From the NCBI RefSeq assembly GCF_016031655.1, contig NZ_JACCHQ010000003.1, positions 186,001 through 250,000 on the forward strand: DNA of 64,000 nucleotides, given 5' to 3'. Below, piece by piece: positions 32,924 to 40,996 of the stretch. The first letter of the stretch is position 1, and each line of letters begins with the position of its first letter. Below the pieces are notes generated by a model. It saw only the letters and a program-made list of their open reading frames with translations. It made no database searches and was not told the origin of the DNA. Both the position numbers and the translations under genes were made by a program. Source of the DNA: Bradyrhizobium glycinis (lineage in GTDB: Bacteria > Pseudomonadota > Alphaproteobacteria > Rhizobiales > Xanthobacteraceae).

Positions 32924-33964
32924 GTGAGGCCAGGCATTGGCATCATCGGGACAGGCATGGTCGGCCAGATGTGCCACCTCGCCAATTTCGCTGCCAATCC
33001 GGCCTGCCGCGTCGTCGCGATCGCCGATCTCCGGCCGGATCTCGCTGCCGCCGCAGCGCAGAAGTTCGGCATCTCGCAGGTCTACAGCACGCATCGGGAG
33101 CTGCTCGCGGACGCTGCGGTCTCCGCCGTGGTCGTCGTGACGAAGCGGCGAGCCACCGGTCCGATCGTCCTTGACGCGCTGAACAGCGGTCGCCACGTGC
33201 TGTCGGAGAAACCGATGGCCTACACGACGGCTCAGGCGACGATTCTGGTCGAAGCGGCGCGGCAGCGAAACCTCGTCTACAGCATTGGCTACATGAAGCG
33301 TCACGATGCCGGTGTGGCGCGCGCGCTCGAGCTGCTGACGCGCTTGCGCAACGACCGATCGCTCGGAGGCGTGGTCCGCGCCAAGGCCTGGTGCTTCGGC
33401 GGCGACACCGGCCGGTCGCGCGACAATTTCGTCATGACCGGCGAACCACGGCCGGACGGGATCGAACTCTGGCACGACGGTCCCGACTGGATGCCGAGCG
33501 CGATGCGGGCCGGCTACGATAACTTTCTGAACGTCTTCAGCCATATCATCAACCTGGCGCGCTACCTGCTCGGATCATCGCCAACGGTCGCCGACAGCTC
33601 CGTCGAAACTTCGGGAGCCGCGCGCATCACCCTCGACTTCGATGGCATCGCTTGTACGCTGGATCTCGTGAACGGGTCCGGCGGAGCCTGGCGCGAGGGA
33701 CTGACGATCGATTTCGAGCGCGGGGCGGTGACCTTGAAATTGCCTCCGCCCTTTGCCGAGCAAGAGGCGGAGGTCATCGTCGAGCACGATGGTCAAAGCA
33801 CGCATCTGACGGGTGAAGAGAGCTGGGCATTTCGGCGCCAGGCCGACGCCTTCGTTTCCGATATCGCCGACGGACGCACACCCCTGGCCTCCGGCGAGGA
33901 CTCGATGACCGACATCGCGCTTGCAGAGGCGGTCTGGAAGCGGCGGGCTAGCGGCCAGGCGTGA
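32924..33964 (+). CDS. Gfo/Idh/MocA family oxidoreductase
   Basis: A 346-residue NAD(P)-dependent oxidoreductase starting at GTG (32924), three bases after the upstream stop. The Rossmann motif is GIIGTGMVGQM. The family signature EKPMAY carries the lysine that binds nicotinamide and substrate. YMKRHDAGV lies at the usual next conserved position. Such enzymes oxidise or reduce sugar rings (inositol 2-dehydrogenase, glucose-fructose and UDP-sugar 3-dehydrogenases). Generation of a keto sugar for a DegT aminotransferase is one plausible role. Its end overlaps the convergent membrane-protein gene by 17 bases. Confidence 0.82.
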   Translation: MRPGIGIIGTGMVGQMCHLANFAANPACRVVAIADLRPDLAAAAAQKFGISQVYSTHRELLADAAVSAVVVVTKRRATGPIVLDALNSGRHVLSEKPMAYTTAQATILVEAARQRNLVYSIGYMKRHDAGVARALELLTRLRNDRSLGGVVRAKAWCFGGDTGRSRDNFVMTGEPRPDGIELWHDGPDWMPSAMRAGYDNFLNVFSHIINLARYLLGSSPTVADSSVETSGAARITLDFDGIACTLDLVNGSGGAWREGLTIDFERGAVTLKLPPPFAEQEAEVIVEHDGQSTHLTGEESWAFRRQADAFVSDIADGRTPLASGEDSMTDIALAEAVWKRRASGQA

Positions 33965-35642
33965 CGCTCTTGCTTGCGCCGTCCAGCGGCAGAAGGCCGG
34001 CGATCGGGCCGAGCTTGATCGTGACCTCTGCAAGTTGGGCCAATAATTCGGCAACATCGCAGCGCGCCAGCAACCGACACGCGTAGTACTTCCGCACCAA
34101 AACGTGATTCGGCGCGGCCCCCGGCCCCGGCTGCAGCGAGATCGTTGCCTGCGGCCCCGTCGGATCGAAATGATGGAACGCGCTTCCCGGAGCCCTCCGC
34201 GCCTCGTCCATCCTTCGGAGGACGTCGGGCCGCTCGGCACGCAGCGCAAATCCGAAGAATGGCTGATTGCCCCAGGCAAGGCGGAGCACGCCGGTGACCT
34301 CGGCGAGACCGAACGGTACATGGCGTGACGGATAGTCGAAAAAGCCGTCATCGAGCGCGTAAACCGTCGCCGCCGGCTGGACCCGGCCGGCAAGGTCCCG
34401 TGCCAGCGCCTGCTGCTTCAGGGTTCTCGCCTGCATGAAGACGTAGTCGCTCCACAGCATGCCGATCGACACGATCAGGCCTGCCCCGAATATCGCCGCA
34501 AAAGCGGCGCCGGGGTGGGTCCAGCGCTCGGCCAGTCGCTTGAAGGCCAGTAGTGTCAGCGCGAGCGGCACGCCGAGCATCAGCAGGTGACGGCTTTCAT
34601 AGAAATGCGTGGAAGACGGCCGCAGGCCGGCGATCAGATAGGGCGACGACAATGCGAGGAATAAGACCACGGCGAGTGCGAGCGGCGTGGTGATCGCGCT
34701 TCTGGACGCGGTCGACTTCGTGTCCGGACGCAGCAGCAACAATACAATGCCGACGAGGACCGCGGCCGCGATGAAGAGCGCTGGGACCTGAATCGCGGCG
34801 CGGATCGCGTGGGCCAGGACATCCCTGTAGCCGGTGAGGAAAAACGCCGACCACCCCCGTACCAACTCGCCGAGCGTCGGGAAATGGGCGTTATAGTGCT
34901 GTGCGTACACACCGATCCGCTTGAACCCGATATTGAGCGTGCCCCAATAGACCAGCGGAAGCACCACCAATTCCGGATAGCGCAGGACACAGCGCCAGGC
35001 TGCGAACCATGTCCGGCGAACGAAGCCATGCGCCGCGTCTCCGCTCCGCCATATCGCAACGAACAGGCCGAACATCACGATGGCATACAGCACGATCGTC
35101 GAGTTGAGCGCGAAGCTCAGCAGGAACACCAGCGACGCGAGCACACGAAGCAGCATGCGCCGCAGGCCGACGGCGCTGAAGGCGAGCGTCAACAGCCATG
35201 CACCGACGAACAACAGTCCGAAGCTGAAGACGTAAACCGCGTTGGCCTTGCCTGCCCAAAGCTGGTAGCCGGGATAGGTCCAGACGATCAGGGCGAAGCC
35301 GACCGCCTCGGCGCGGTCGAGCAGATCAAGCCGTGTCGCCGTCGACATCAGACACACTGCGCCGAAGACGATTCCGGCCAGCGCCAGGGATACCATCGCG
35401 ACGACCGGGACGCCGGTCCAGTTGGCGAACGTGTCGTAGCTGTAGAAGATCGGATGGCCGGCGCCATTCAGCAGGAAATCGATGTCGACGAAATAGTCCG
35501 GACGCGGCTTGAGGACCAGCCAGTCGTCCATGAACAGGCCGTCATTGAGGAGCATCGGCGCATGCGCAAACAGCAGCACGACGATCAGGATGGTTATGGC
35601 GCGCAGCGACGGGGACAAGCTCGGAGGGGAAAGAGAGGACAT
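33948..35642 (-). CDS. Large polytopic membrane protein, GT-C glycosyltransferase-like
   Basis: A 564-residue protein with about eleven hydrophobic segments. An N-terminal helix is followed by an acidic pair (MDDW, D39/D40) in the first loop, the GT-C hallmark position. The start MSSLSPPSLSPSLRAI was chosen because the first membrane helix follows it directly. The C-terminal ~150 residues are soluble. The design parallels 27316-29094 although overall sequence similarity looks low. It is convergent with the oxidoreductase gene (17-base overlap) and divergent from the small membrane-protein pair that follows. It is likely to use a polyprenyl-phosphate sugar from the DPM1-like enzyme at 36937. 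Confidence 0.6.
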   Translation of the reverse strand: MSSLSPPSLSPSLRAITILIVVLLFAHAPMLLNDGLFMDDWLVLKPRPDYFVDIDFLLNGAGHPIFYSYDTFANWTGVPVVAMVSLALAGIVFGAVCLMSTATRLDLLDRAEAVGFALIVWTYPGYQLWAGKANAVYVFSFGLLFVGAWLLTLAFSAVGLRRMLLRVLASLVFLLSFALNSTIVLYAIVMFGLFVAIWRSGDAAHGFVRRTWFAAWRCVLRYPELVVLPLVYWGTLNIGFKRIGVYAQHYNAHFPTLGELVRGWSAFFLTGYRDVLAHAIRAAIQVPALFIAAAVLVGIVLLLLRPDTKSTASRSAITTPLALAVVLFLALSSPYLIAGLRPSSTHFYESRHLLMLGVPLALTLLAFKRLAERWTHPGAAFAAIFGAGLIVSIGMLWSDYVFMQARTLKQQALARDLAGRVQPAATVYALDDGFFDYPSRHVPFGLAEVTGVLRLAWGNQPFFGFALRAERPDVLRRMDEARRAPGSAFHHFDPTGPQATISLQPGPGAAPNHVLVRKYYACRLLARCDVAELLAQLAEVTIKLGPIAGLLPLDGASKSVTPGR

Positions 35643-35774
35643 CGTCGGCGAGGATTCGCACGCCCACGTGGCGACCGCAAGGCCAGGGCGCCGGGGCTCC
35701 CTTGACCGCAAAAATGCGACCTCCTATAGACTGCCACTCTGGCTGGGCCTGAGAACGTCCGGGACTTTTTCACA

Positions 35775-36281
35775 ATGAACATGCTACCGGGCCCAGCGCA
35801 AGCCGCTGCGATTGGTCTCAGCATCGCCTTTCCATTGCTGTTGCTGTGTTACGCGCACATCCCCGCCACTGGCGGATCCGGCCGCCGCTTCCGGCTGGGC
35901 TGCATCAGCATCGTCGTGCTCTACGCGGTTGCCTGTATCGCGCTTCCAGGACAACGGCAGTTCGATGACGTGCTTGGCGGTCTCCTGCTGTTGGGGACAG
36001 CGATGATGTTTTGCTACATCCTGTTCAGCTTGCTGGCCTGGGGCTTTACGCTGACGCTGCTCACGGCCCTGGTGCAGGCCAAACATCCCCTCACCCTGGA
36101 GCAATGGGCCGAGGCGTACATGCAGGGCGGAGATCTCGGCACGTTCACGCACAACCGCCTGAAGCTTCTGGTCGGCACCGGGATGGTGATCACGGCAGGC
36201 GGCAGGCTGGCCCCGACGGCCACGGGGGTAGCGGTCGCGCATCTCGCCAAGCTCATTCGTTTGTCGACGGGCCTTGGGTGA
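35775..36281 (+). CDS. Small membrane protein with winged-helix-like C-terminus (pair member 1)
   Basis: A 168-residue protein of no recognised family. Three hydrophobic segments (about 10-28, 42-57, 68-98) are followed by a ~65-residue cytoplasmic tail. That tail reads like a small winged-helix domain: helices around TLEQWAEAYMQGGD and RLKLLVGTGMV, then a short strand turn AGGRLAPTATG and a final helix. Its stop overlaps a possible GTG start of the next gene (GTGA). The neighbour has the same length and the same order of parts, so the two look like an old tandem duplication acting as a pair. A link to glycan transfer is inferred only from the adjacent DPM1-like gene. Confidence 0.6.
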   Translation: MNMLPGPAQAAAIGLSIAFPLLLLCYAHIPATGGSGRRFRLGCISIVVLYAVACIALPGQRQFDDVLGGLLLLGTAMMFCYILFSLLAWGFTLTLLTALVQAKHPLTLEQWAEAYMQGGDLGTFTHNRLKLLVGTGMVITAGGRLAPTATGVAVAHLAKLIRLSTGLG

Positions 36282-36289
36282 GTGGCACG

Positions 36290-36796
36290 ATGTCGTTCGC
36301 CGTCGGACTCGTCGCCGTTGCCGTTTTCGCCCTGCTCGCACCCACCTTGCAGATCATGGCCCGCGCTCGCGCATGGCCGCTCGGACCCGTCACCCTGCTC
36401 GCGATCGCCGCGCTCGTTTCGCATGGTCTCGGCGTGGCGCTCGGAATCGTCTCGGTACCGCAATTTCGATATTGGGACGCCGCATCGATTTTCGCATTTT
36501 GCGTCATGGCGTACGTTTTCGCCTTCGGAGCAGTGTACAAATCTGTGTCCCTGGAGATCCTGCTCGGCATCGTCGAGCGCACCGGTCGGACGGCGCCGCT
36601 TTCCGAGATCATGGAAAGACAGGTTCCAGGTTTGTTCCAGGGACGAATTAGCATTCTGGTCGATCGCGGCCTGGTCGAACGGGCCAATTCAGGCTTCGTA
36701 GCGACCGCGGCGGGCCGGAACCTGGCAGGCCGCGTCGGTCGACTGCGCCGCGCCTTCGGCATCGGCGACACCAGCCTCTATGATTTTTCCAACTAG
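36290..36796 (+). CDS. Small membrane protein with winged-helix-like C-terminus (pair member 2)
   Basis: A 168-residue protein: three hydrophobic segments in residues 1-85, then a cytoplasmic tail with PLSEIMERQVPGLFQ, RISILVDRGLVER and FVATAAGRNLAGRVGRL. This tail parallels the tail of the preceding protein segment by segment (RxxxLVxxGxV, then xxGxxATAxG). ATG 36290 is given; GTG 36278 overlaps the upstream stop and would add four residues. The RGLVERANSGFVATAAGR pattern is typical of winged-helix turns that recognise DNA or protein, but no DNA target is implied for a membrane-bound pair. Confidence 0.58.
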   Translation: MSFAVGLVAVAVFALLAPTLQIMARARAWPLGPVTLLAIAALVSHGLGVALGIVSVPQFRYWDAASIFAFCVMAYVFAFGAVYKSVSLEILLGIVERTGRTAPLSEIMERQVPGLFQGRISILVDRGLVERANSGFVATAAGRNLAGRVGRLRRAFGIGDTSLYDFSN

Positions 36797-36936
36797 TTGC
36801 GCGGAACACACACATGGTCGGTTTCGTGCCGGTTGTGTGGACCATATCGGCGAGCCGCATTGTTCGCCCCGCGCAGATGACCTAGAATCGCCCTGATGGT
36901 CCACCAGTAACGAGTGGCCGGCAACGGCGGCATCAA

Positions 36937-37692
36937 ATGACACCTTCCAGGGCGGCAAAAAGGCTTACGATCGTCATTCCTGCTCTGAACGAGCAGGACA
37001 AGATCGCCGACACGATCGACGGCGTGCTGCCGCTCGCCCGCGATCTGCTCGACGATTTTGAGATCTTCCTGATCGACGACGGCAGCACCGACGCCACCGG
37101 TGCGATCATGGATGAGTTCGCAGCCGGCGAGCCGCGCGTCATCGTGCATCACAATGCGGAACGGCGGGGTGTCGGTGCCGGCTTCGAATATGCGCTGTCG
37201 CGCGCGAAATTCGATGCCATCACGCTCATCCCCGGCGATCACGCCTTCCAGAACGAAGGTATTGCCCGCATGTTCAAGGCGGTGGGCGCCGCCGACCTCG
37301 TCATTACCTATCGCGACAACCAGTCGGACCGCTCGGTCAACCGCTCGTTGCAGTCGCATTCGCTGCGGTTCATCCTGAACTGCCTGTTCGGCTTCTGGCT
37401 GTCCGACTATCACAGCATGATCGTCTATCCCGTGAAATGGCTACGCCAGATCGCGGTCAAGGCCGACGGCTACGGCTACCAGATCTGTGCGCTGATCTCG
37501 CTGCTCCAGCTCGGCCTCACCTACGTTCAGGTTCCAGTGAGCCTGAACGCGGAGCTGAAGGGCTCGTCGCGCGCGCTGCGGCTGCGCACCTATCTCGAGC
37601 TCGGCGGGACCATCCTTTCCCTGCTGCGCCGCGTTCCCATCCGCAACGTCAGCCAGATTCCCGCCGACGCGGAACGCACTCCCGCGCGCTAG
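36937..37692 (+). CDS. Family 2 glycosyltransferase, DPM1-like (polyprenyl-phosphate sugar synthase)
   Basis: A 251-residue GT2 enzyme. Seen: the nucleotide-binding start LTIVIPALNEQDKI, the first Asp motif FLIDDGSTDATG, and at the usual DxD site ITLIPGDHAFQN, a GDH variant rather than DxD. There is no long membrane anchor, only one hydrophobic stretch (FILNCLFGFWLSDYHSM). Such enzymes charge a polyprenyl phosphate with a sugar that GT-C membrane enzymes then use in the periplasm, which fits the two GT-C-like proteins in the island. It is the last island gene before tRNA-Trp. Confidence 0.82.
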   Translation: MTPSRAAKRLTIVIPALNEQDKIADTIDGVLPLARDLLDDFEIFLIDDGSTDATGAIMDEFAAGEPRVIVHHNAERRGVGAGFEYALSRAKFDAITLIPGDHAFQNEGIARMFKAVGAADLVITYRDNQSDRSVNRSLQSHSLRFILNCLFGFWLSDYHSMIVYPVKWLRQIAVKADGYGYQICALISLLQLGLTYVQVPVSLNAELKGSSRALRLRTYLELGGTILSLLRRVPIRNVSQIPADAERTPAR

Positions 37693-37790
37693 GCCGCCGG
37701 CCCGCCACGAGACGTCCAGGCCAGCGGCTGCAGAGTCTGGCGGGCGCGGGACGCCTTCCCGCCGAAATCTAGTCTAAGTGATTGATTTGC

Positions 37791-37866
37791 TGGCAGGAGT
37801 GGCAGGGCTCGAACCTGCGACCCCCGGTTTTGGAGACCGGTGCTCTACCAATTGAGCTACACTCCT
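37791..37866 (-). tRNA. tRNA-Trp (anticodon CCA)
   Basis: A complete 76-nt cloverleaf: acceptor AGGAGTG/CACTCCT, D-arm GCTC...GAGC, anticodon stem CCGGT/ACCGG with loop CTCCAAA (anticodon CCA), T-arm GCAGG TTCGAGC CCTGC, discriminator G and encoded CCA. Its 3' end faces the carbohydrate island. In many alphaproteobacteria tRNA-Trp sits directly upstream of secE; here secE is 25.7 kb away. Confidence 0.98.
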
Positions 37867-37898
37867 ACGAACCCGCGTCGCCGCGGATCAGGGGCGCT

Positions 37899-37927
37899 TT
37901 CAAGCACAGAGAGCGGCCGGTTTGCAA
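37899..37927 (-). promoter_or_regulatory. Possible promoter of tRNA-Trp
   Basis: On the minus strand TTGCAA is followed after 17 bases by CTTGAA, 33 bp upstream of the tRNA 5' end. The -35 match is fair and the -10 weak, so this is tentative. Confidence 0.3.
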
Positions 37928-38014
37928 GGGTGAACCGCGCCGGCTTCGCTTGTTTGTGCCGGGGGTTCTGGGCCACAGTCCATTGGCCATAACGAAAAAC
38001 AATCGGGAGTGCCC

Positions 38015-39250
38015 ATGACCGCTACAGCGACCGCCACAGCCGCCCCACAGGCCGCAAACGCGCCCCACACCCCGGCTTTGCCGGAAGCGCGCCCGGAGAC
38101 GCTCGGGCTGTCGCGGCCGCGGCTCCAGGCCATGTCGGACGCCTTCAAGCGCGAGATCGACAAGGGAACCGTTCCCGGGGTCACGGTGCTAGTCGCGAGG
38201 GGCGGCCAAATCGGCTGGTTCGAGGCGCTCGGCAAGCAGAGCCCGGCAGGCGCGGCGCCGATGGCGCGCGATTCGATCTTCCGCATCTTCTCGATGACCA
38301 AGCCGATCGTCTCGGTAGGCATCATGGCGCTGGTCGAGGATGGCCAACTCCTGCTCAGCGATACCGTCGCAAAATTCATCCCGGAGTTTGCGAGCCAGCA
38401 GGTCGGCGTCATCAAGGACGGCAAGCTGGAGCTGGTGCCGCCGACGCGGCCCATGACCGTGCAGGACCTGCTCCGCCACACCTCCGGCCTCACCTACGAG
38501 CACCAAGGCGACGGCCCCGTGCACAAGCTCTACCAGGAGTCCCGCGTCCGCAGCCGCAAGATCACCAATGCCGAGCACGCCGCACTGGTGGCGAGCTTTC
38601 CGCTGGTCTGCCAGCCCGGCGCGGAGTTCAACTACAGCCGCTCCACCGACATCCTTGGCCGCATCATCGAAGTGGTGAGCGGCAAATCGCTCGGCACGTT
38701 CCTCACTGAGCGCGTGCTCGCGCCGCTGCAGATGGCCGAAACCGGCTTCTCGACCTCCGCGACCAATGCCGGCCGCCTCGCCGAGCCGTTCGCGGCCGAC
38801 CCGTGGACCGGCGACAAGGTCGCCCTGTTCAACATGCTCGAGCAGCCGGTGATGGAGTCCGGCGGTGGCGGCCTGGTCTCGACCACGATGGACTATGCCC
38901 GCTTCTGCCTGATGCTGCGCAATGGCGGCACGCTCGACGGCAACAGGATCATCGGCCGCAAGACGCTGGAGCTGATGGCCTCAGATCACCTCGGGCCGGG
39001 CGTGCCCACCAACGGCACGCTGCTGTCGCCCGGCCATGGCTTCGGCCTCGGCTTTGCCGTGCGCCGCGAGGCCGGCATCGCGCCCTTCCCCGGCAGCGTC
39101 GGCCAGTATTTCTGGAGCGGCATTGCCGGCACGTTCTTCTGGATCGATCCGAAGGAGGATCTGTTCGTAGTGTTCATGAGCCAGGGCCCCGGCCAGCGCG
39201 ACTACACGCGGACCCTGGTGCGGGATCTGGTGTACGCGGCGGTGGAGTGA
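38015..39250 (+). CDS. Serine hydrolase (class C beta-lactamase / EstB family)
   Basis: A 411-residue serine hydrolase of the beta-lactamase-related family. The nucleophile Ser and general-base Lys are in RIFSMTKPIVS (SxxK). The Tyr motif YSRS lies about 110 residues later, and the conserved C-terminal region around FWIDPKEDLFVVFMSQ is present. The start ATG 38015 has CGGGAG six bases upstream. No signal peptide is visible, so it is likely a cytoplasmic esterase-type enzyme rather than a secreted beta-lactamase. It faces away from tRNA-Trp as a single-gene unit. Confidence 0.85.
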   Translation: MTATATATAAPQAANAPHTPALPEARPETLGLSRPRLQAMSDAFKREIDKGTVPGVTVLVARGGQIGWFEALGKQSPAGAAPMARDSIFRIFSMTKPIVSVGIMALVEDGQLLLSDTVAKFIPEFASQQVGVIKDGKLELVPPTRPMTVQDLLRHTSGLTYEHQGDGPVHKLYQESRVRSRKITNAEHAALVASFPLVCQPGAEFNYSRSTDILGRIIEVVSGKSLGTFLTERVLAPLQMAETGFSTSATNAGRLAEPFAADPWTGDKVALFNMLEQPVMESGGGGLVSTTMDYARFCLMLRNGGTLDGNRIIGRKTLELMASDHLGPGVPTNGTLLSPGHGFGLGFAVRREAGIAPFPGSVGQYFWSGIAGTFFWIDPKEDLFVVFMSQGPGQRDYTRTLVRDLVYAAVE

Positions 39251-39257
39251 CCCGAAG

Positions 39258-39358
39258 GGTCATTCCGGGGCGGTCCGCAGGAGCGAACTATGGTGCGCAA
39301 TTGCACACCTGAGAATCTCGAGATCCCGGGTTCGCGCTAAGCGCGCCCCGGGATGAGA
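39258..39358. repeat. Palindromic dispersed repeat (GTCATTCCGGGGCG family)
   Basis: The left arm GGTCATTCCGGGGCG and the right arm CGCCCCGGGATGAGATC are imperfect inverted copies around an AT-richer centre. It is the same family as the elements at 42727-42830 and 46144-46225, here degenerate, and lies between two convergent genes. Confidence 0.6.
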
Positions 39359-39363
39359 TCGCG

Positions 39364-40131
39364 TCAGCTGATCGTCGCGCCGCCGTCGATCACCATGGTC
39401 TGGCCGGTCATGAAGTCGCCGGCCTTCGAACCCAAGAACACCGCCGCGCCGGCGATCTCGTCGGGGATGCCGATGCGCAAGAGCGGCGAGCGCGAGGTCG
39501 AGGCTTTCAGGTTCTCCGGATTGTCCCACAGTGCCTTGGCGAAATCAGTCTTGATCAGGCCGGGCGCGATGCAGTTCACGCGAATGTTGTGCTTGCCGTA
39601 CTCGCAGGCGAGATTGCGCGCGAGCTGCATGTCGGCGGCTTTCGAGATCGCGTAAGCGCCGAGGATGGTCGAGCCCTTCAGGCCGCCGATCGACGAGACG
39701 ATGATGATCGAGCCATCCTTGCGCTCGATCATCTGCGGCACCACCATCGAGATCAGCCAATTGTTGGCGACGATGTTGTTGTCGAGGATCTTCCTGAACT
39801 GATCGTCGGAGATGCCGGCGAGCGGGCCGTAATACGGATTCGAGGCCGCATTGCAGACCAGCACGTCGATCTTGCCGAAGGCACGGTTGCTCTCGTCGAC
39901 GAGATTTTGAAGATTTTCTTTGGACGAGATGTTGGCGGCGATCGCAACGGCGGTGCCCTTGCCGAACCTGTCATTGATGTTCTTCGCCACCTGATCGCAG
40001 ACGTCGGCCTTGCGCGAGGAGATCACCACCTTGGCGCCGTGCTCGGCCATGCGCTCGGCGATTGCGAGCCCGATGCCGCGCGTCGAGCCGGTGATGACGG
40101 CGACTTTCCCCTTCATGTCGAACAAGGTCAT
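39364..40131 (-). CDS. Short-chain dehydrogenase/reductase
   Basis: A 255-residue classical SDR with the cofactor loop TGSTRGIG (about 14-21), NAAS after the fourth strand and the catalytic Ser/Tyr/Lys in IVSSIGG and YAISK. It is full length with the typical C-terminal GQTMVIDGGATIS. It is located with a histidine phosphatase gene and another SDR that it would share a pathway with, possibly fatty-acid or aromatic degradation by the wider context. The substrate cannot be read. Confidence 0.85.
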   Translation of the reverse strand: MTLFDMKGKVAVITGSTRGIGLAIAERMAEHGAKVVISSRKADVCDQVAKNINDRFGKGTAVAIAANISSKENLQNLVDESNRAFGKIDVLVCNAASNPYYGPLAGISDDQFRKILDNNIVANNWLISMVVPQMIERKDGSIIIVSSIGGLKGSTILGAYAISKAADMQLARNLACEYGKHNIRVNCIAPGLIKTDFAKALWDNPENLKASTSRSPLLRIGIPDEIAGAAVFLGSKAGDFMTGQTMVIDGGATIS

Positions 40132-40164
40132 GTTTCTCTCCCAGATTGATTTTCGTATTCAGTG

Positions 40165-40863
40165 TCAGGCCAGCTTCTTGACTTCCGGTCCCGCCGGCTG
40201 ATGCATCGCCGCGTGCGCGGGATCCGCAATCCACGGCTGCTGATTGACCATCGGCAGCCGCCAGACCGTGCGATCGGGGCTCGCAAAATAATCCAGCCGC
40301 GTCACCGAGCAATTGTCGATGTCGAACGAAAGGCCGCGCTCCGGCTGCCCACCGAGCGCGAGCCCCACCGCCGCCCTGATGGTGCCGCCATGTGCGACTG
40401 CGATGATGTCCTGTCCGGCCGCCTCGGCGTTGATCCGCTCGATGGTGCGGCGCGTGCGGTTGTAGAGATCCATGAAGCTTTCGCCGCCGGGCGCGGGCTC
40501 GTTGATGTCGGCGAACCAGCTCGCGCCGACGGGGCGGCTGGCAATGAACTGGGCCCGGTTCATGCCTTGCCAGCGGCCGAGGTTCTGCTCGGCGAGATCC
40601 GCCTCCCGCTTCATCGATGCCGGTCTTGGAAAACCTGCGGCCCAGATCGCCTCGGCGGTCTGATGGGTGCGCGTCAGATTGCTCGAATACCAGACCGCCT
40701 GGCGTGGCAGCACCTTGGCAACAGCGTTGAACACGTAGGTATCGCTGGTGTCACAGGCGATGTCGCTCTGCCCGTAGATGTTGCCGCCGTCGTTGCGCAC
40801 CGGCGCGTGCCGGACCCACCACCACCGCGTGACGACCACGTTCGGCTTGTCTGCACCTGCCAT
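40165..40863 (-). CDS. Histidine phosphatase (phosphoglycerate mutase-like)
   Basis: A 232-residue histidine phosphatase superfamily protein. The phosphohistidine is in the RHA motif of WWWVRHAPVR, a second Arg in SNLTRTHQTAEAI, and the catalytic second His in IAVAHGGTIRAA. The start MAGADKPNVVVTRWW was chosen where similarity begins. It lies 33 bp upstream of the SDR gene in transcriptional order, so the two probably form an operon. It is divergent from the SDR at 40997. A broad-specificity phosphatase is more likely than a glycolytic mutase. Confidence 0.8.
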   Translation of the reverse strand: MAGADKPNVVVTRWWWVRHAPVRNDGGNIYGQSDIACDTSDTYVFNAVAKVLPRQAVWYSSNLTRTHQTAEAIWAAGFPRPASMKREADLAEQNLGRWQGMNRAQFIASRPVGASWFADINEPAPGGESFMDLYNRTRRTIERINAEAAGQDIIAVAHGGTIRAAVGLALGGQPERGLSFDIDNCSVTRLDYFASPDRTVWRLPMVNQQPWIADPAHAAMHQPAGPEVKKLA

Positions 40864-40996
40864 CGAAACCCTTCCATCCCGTCTGATGTCGCTGTACGTG
40901 AGTAGCGAACGTGTCTCAAGACACTTTACCGTTTGAAATCTTGTTTGAAATTCCGTCGCGCGGCAAGCGTCGCGCGCGAGCAAAAGGGAGAAACGC

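Noticed and set aside
12061..37866. Integrase, attachment-site duplication or insertion sequence marking the island
   Set aside because: I searched the secE junction for the tRNA-Trp 3' end and found no copy; no integrase, transposase or flanking direct repeat was seen within the island.
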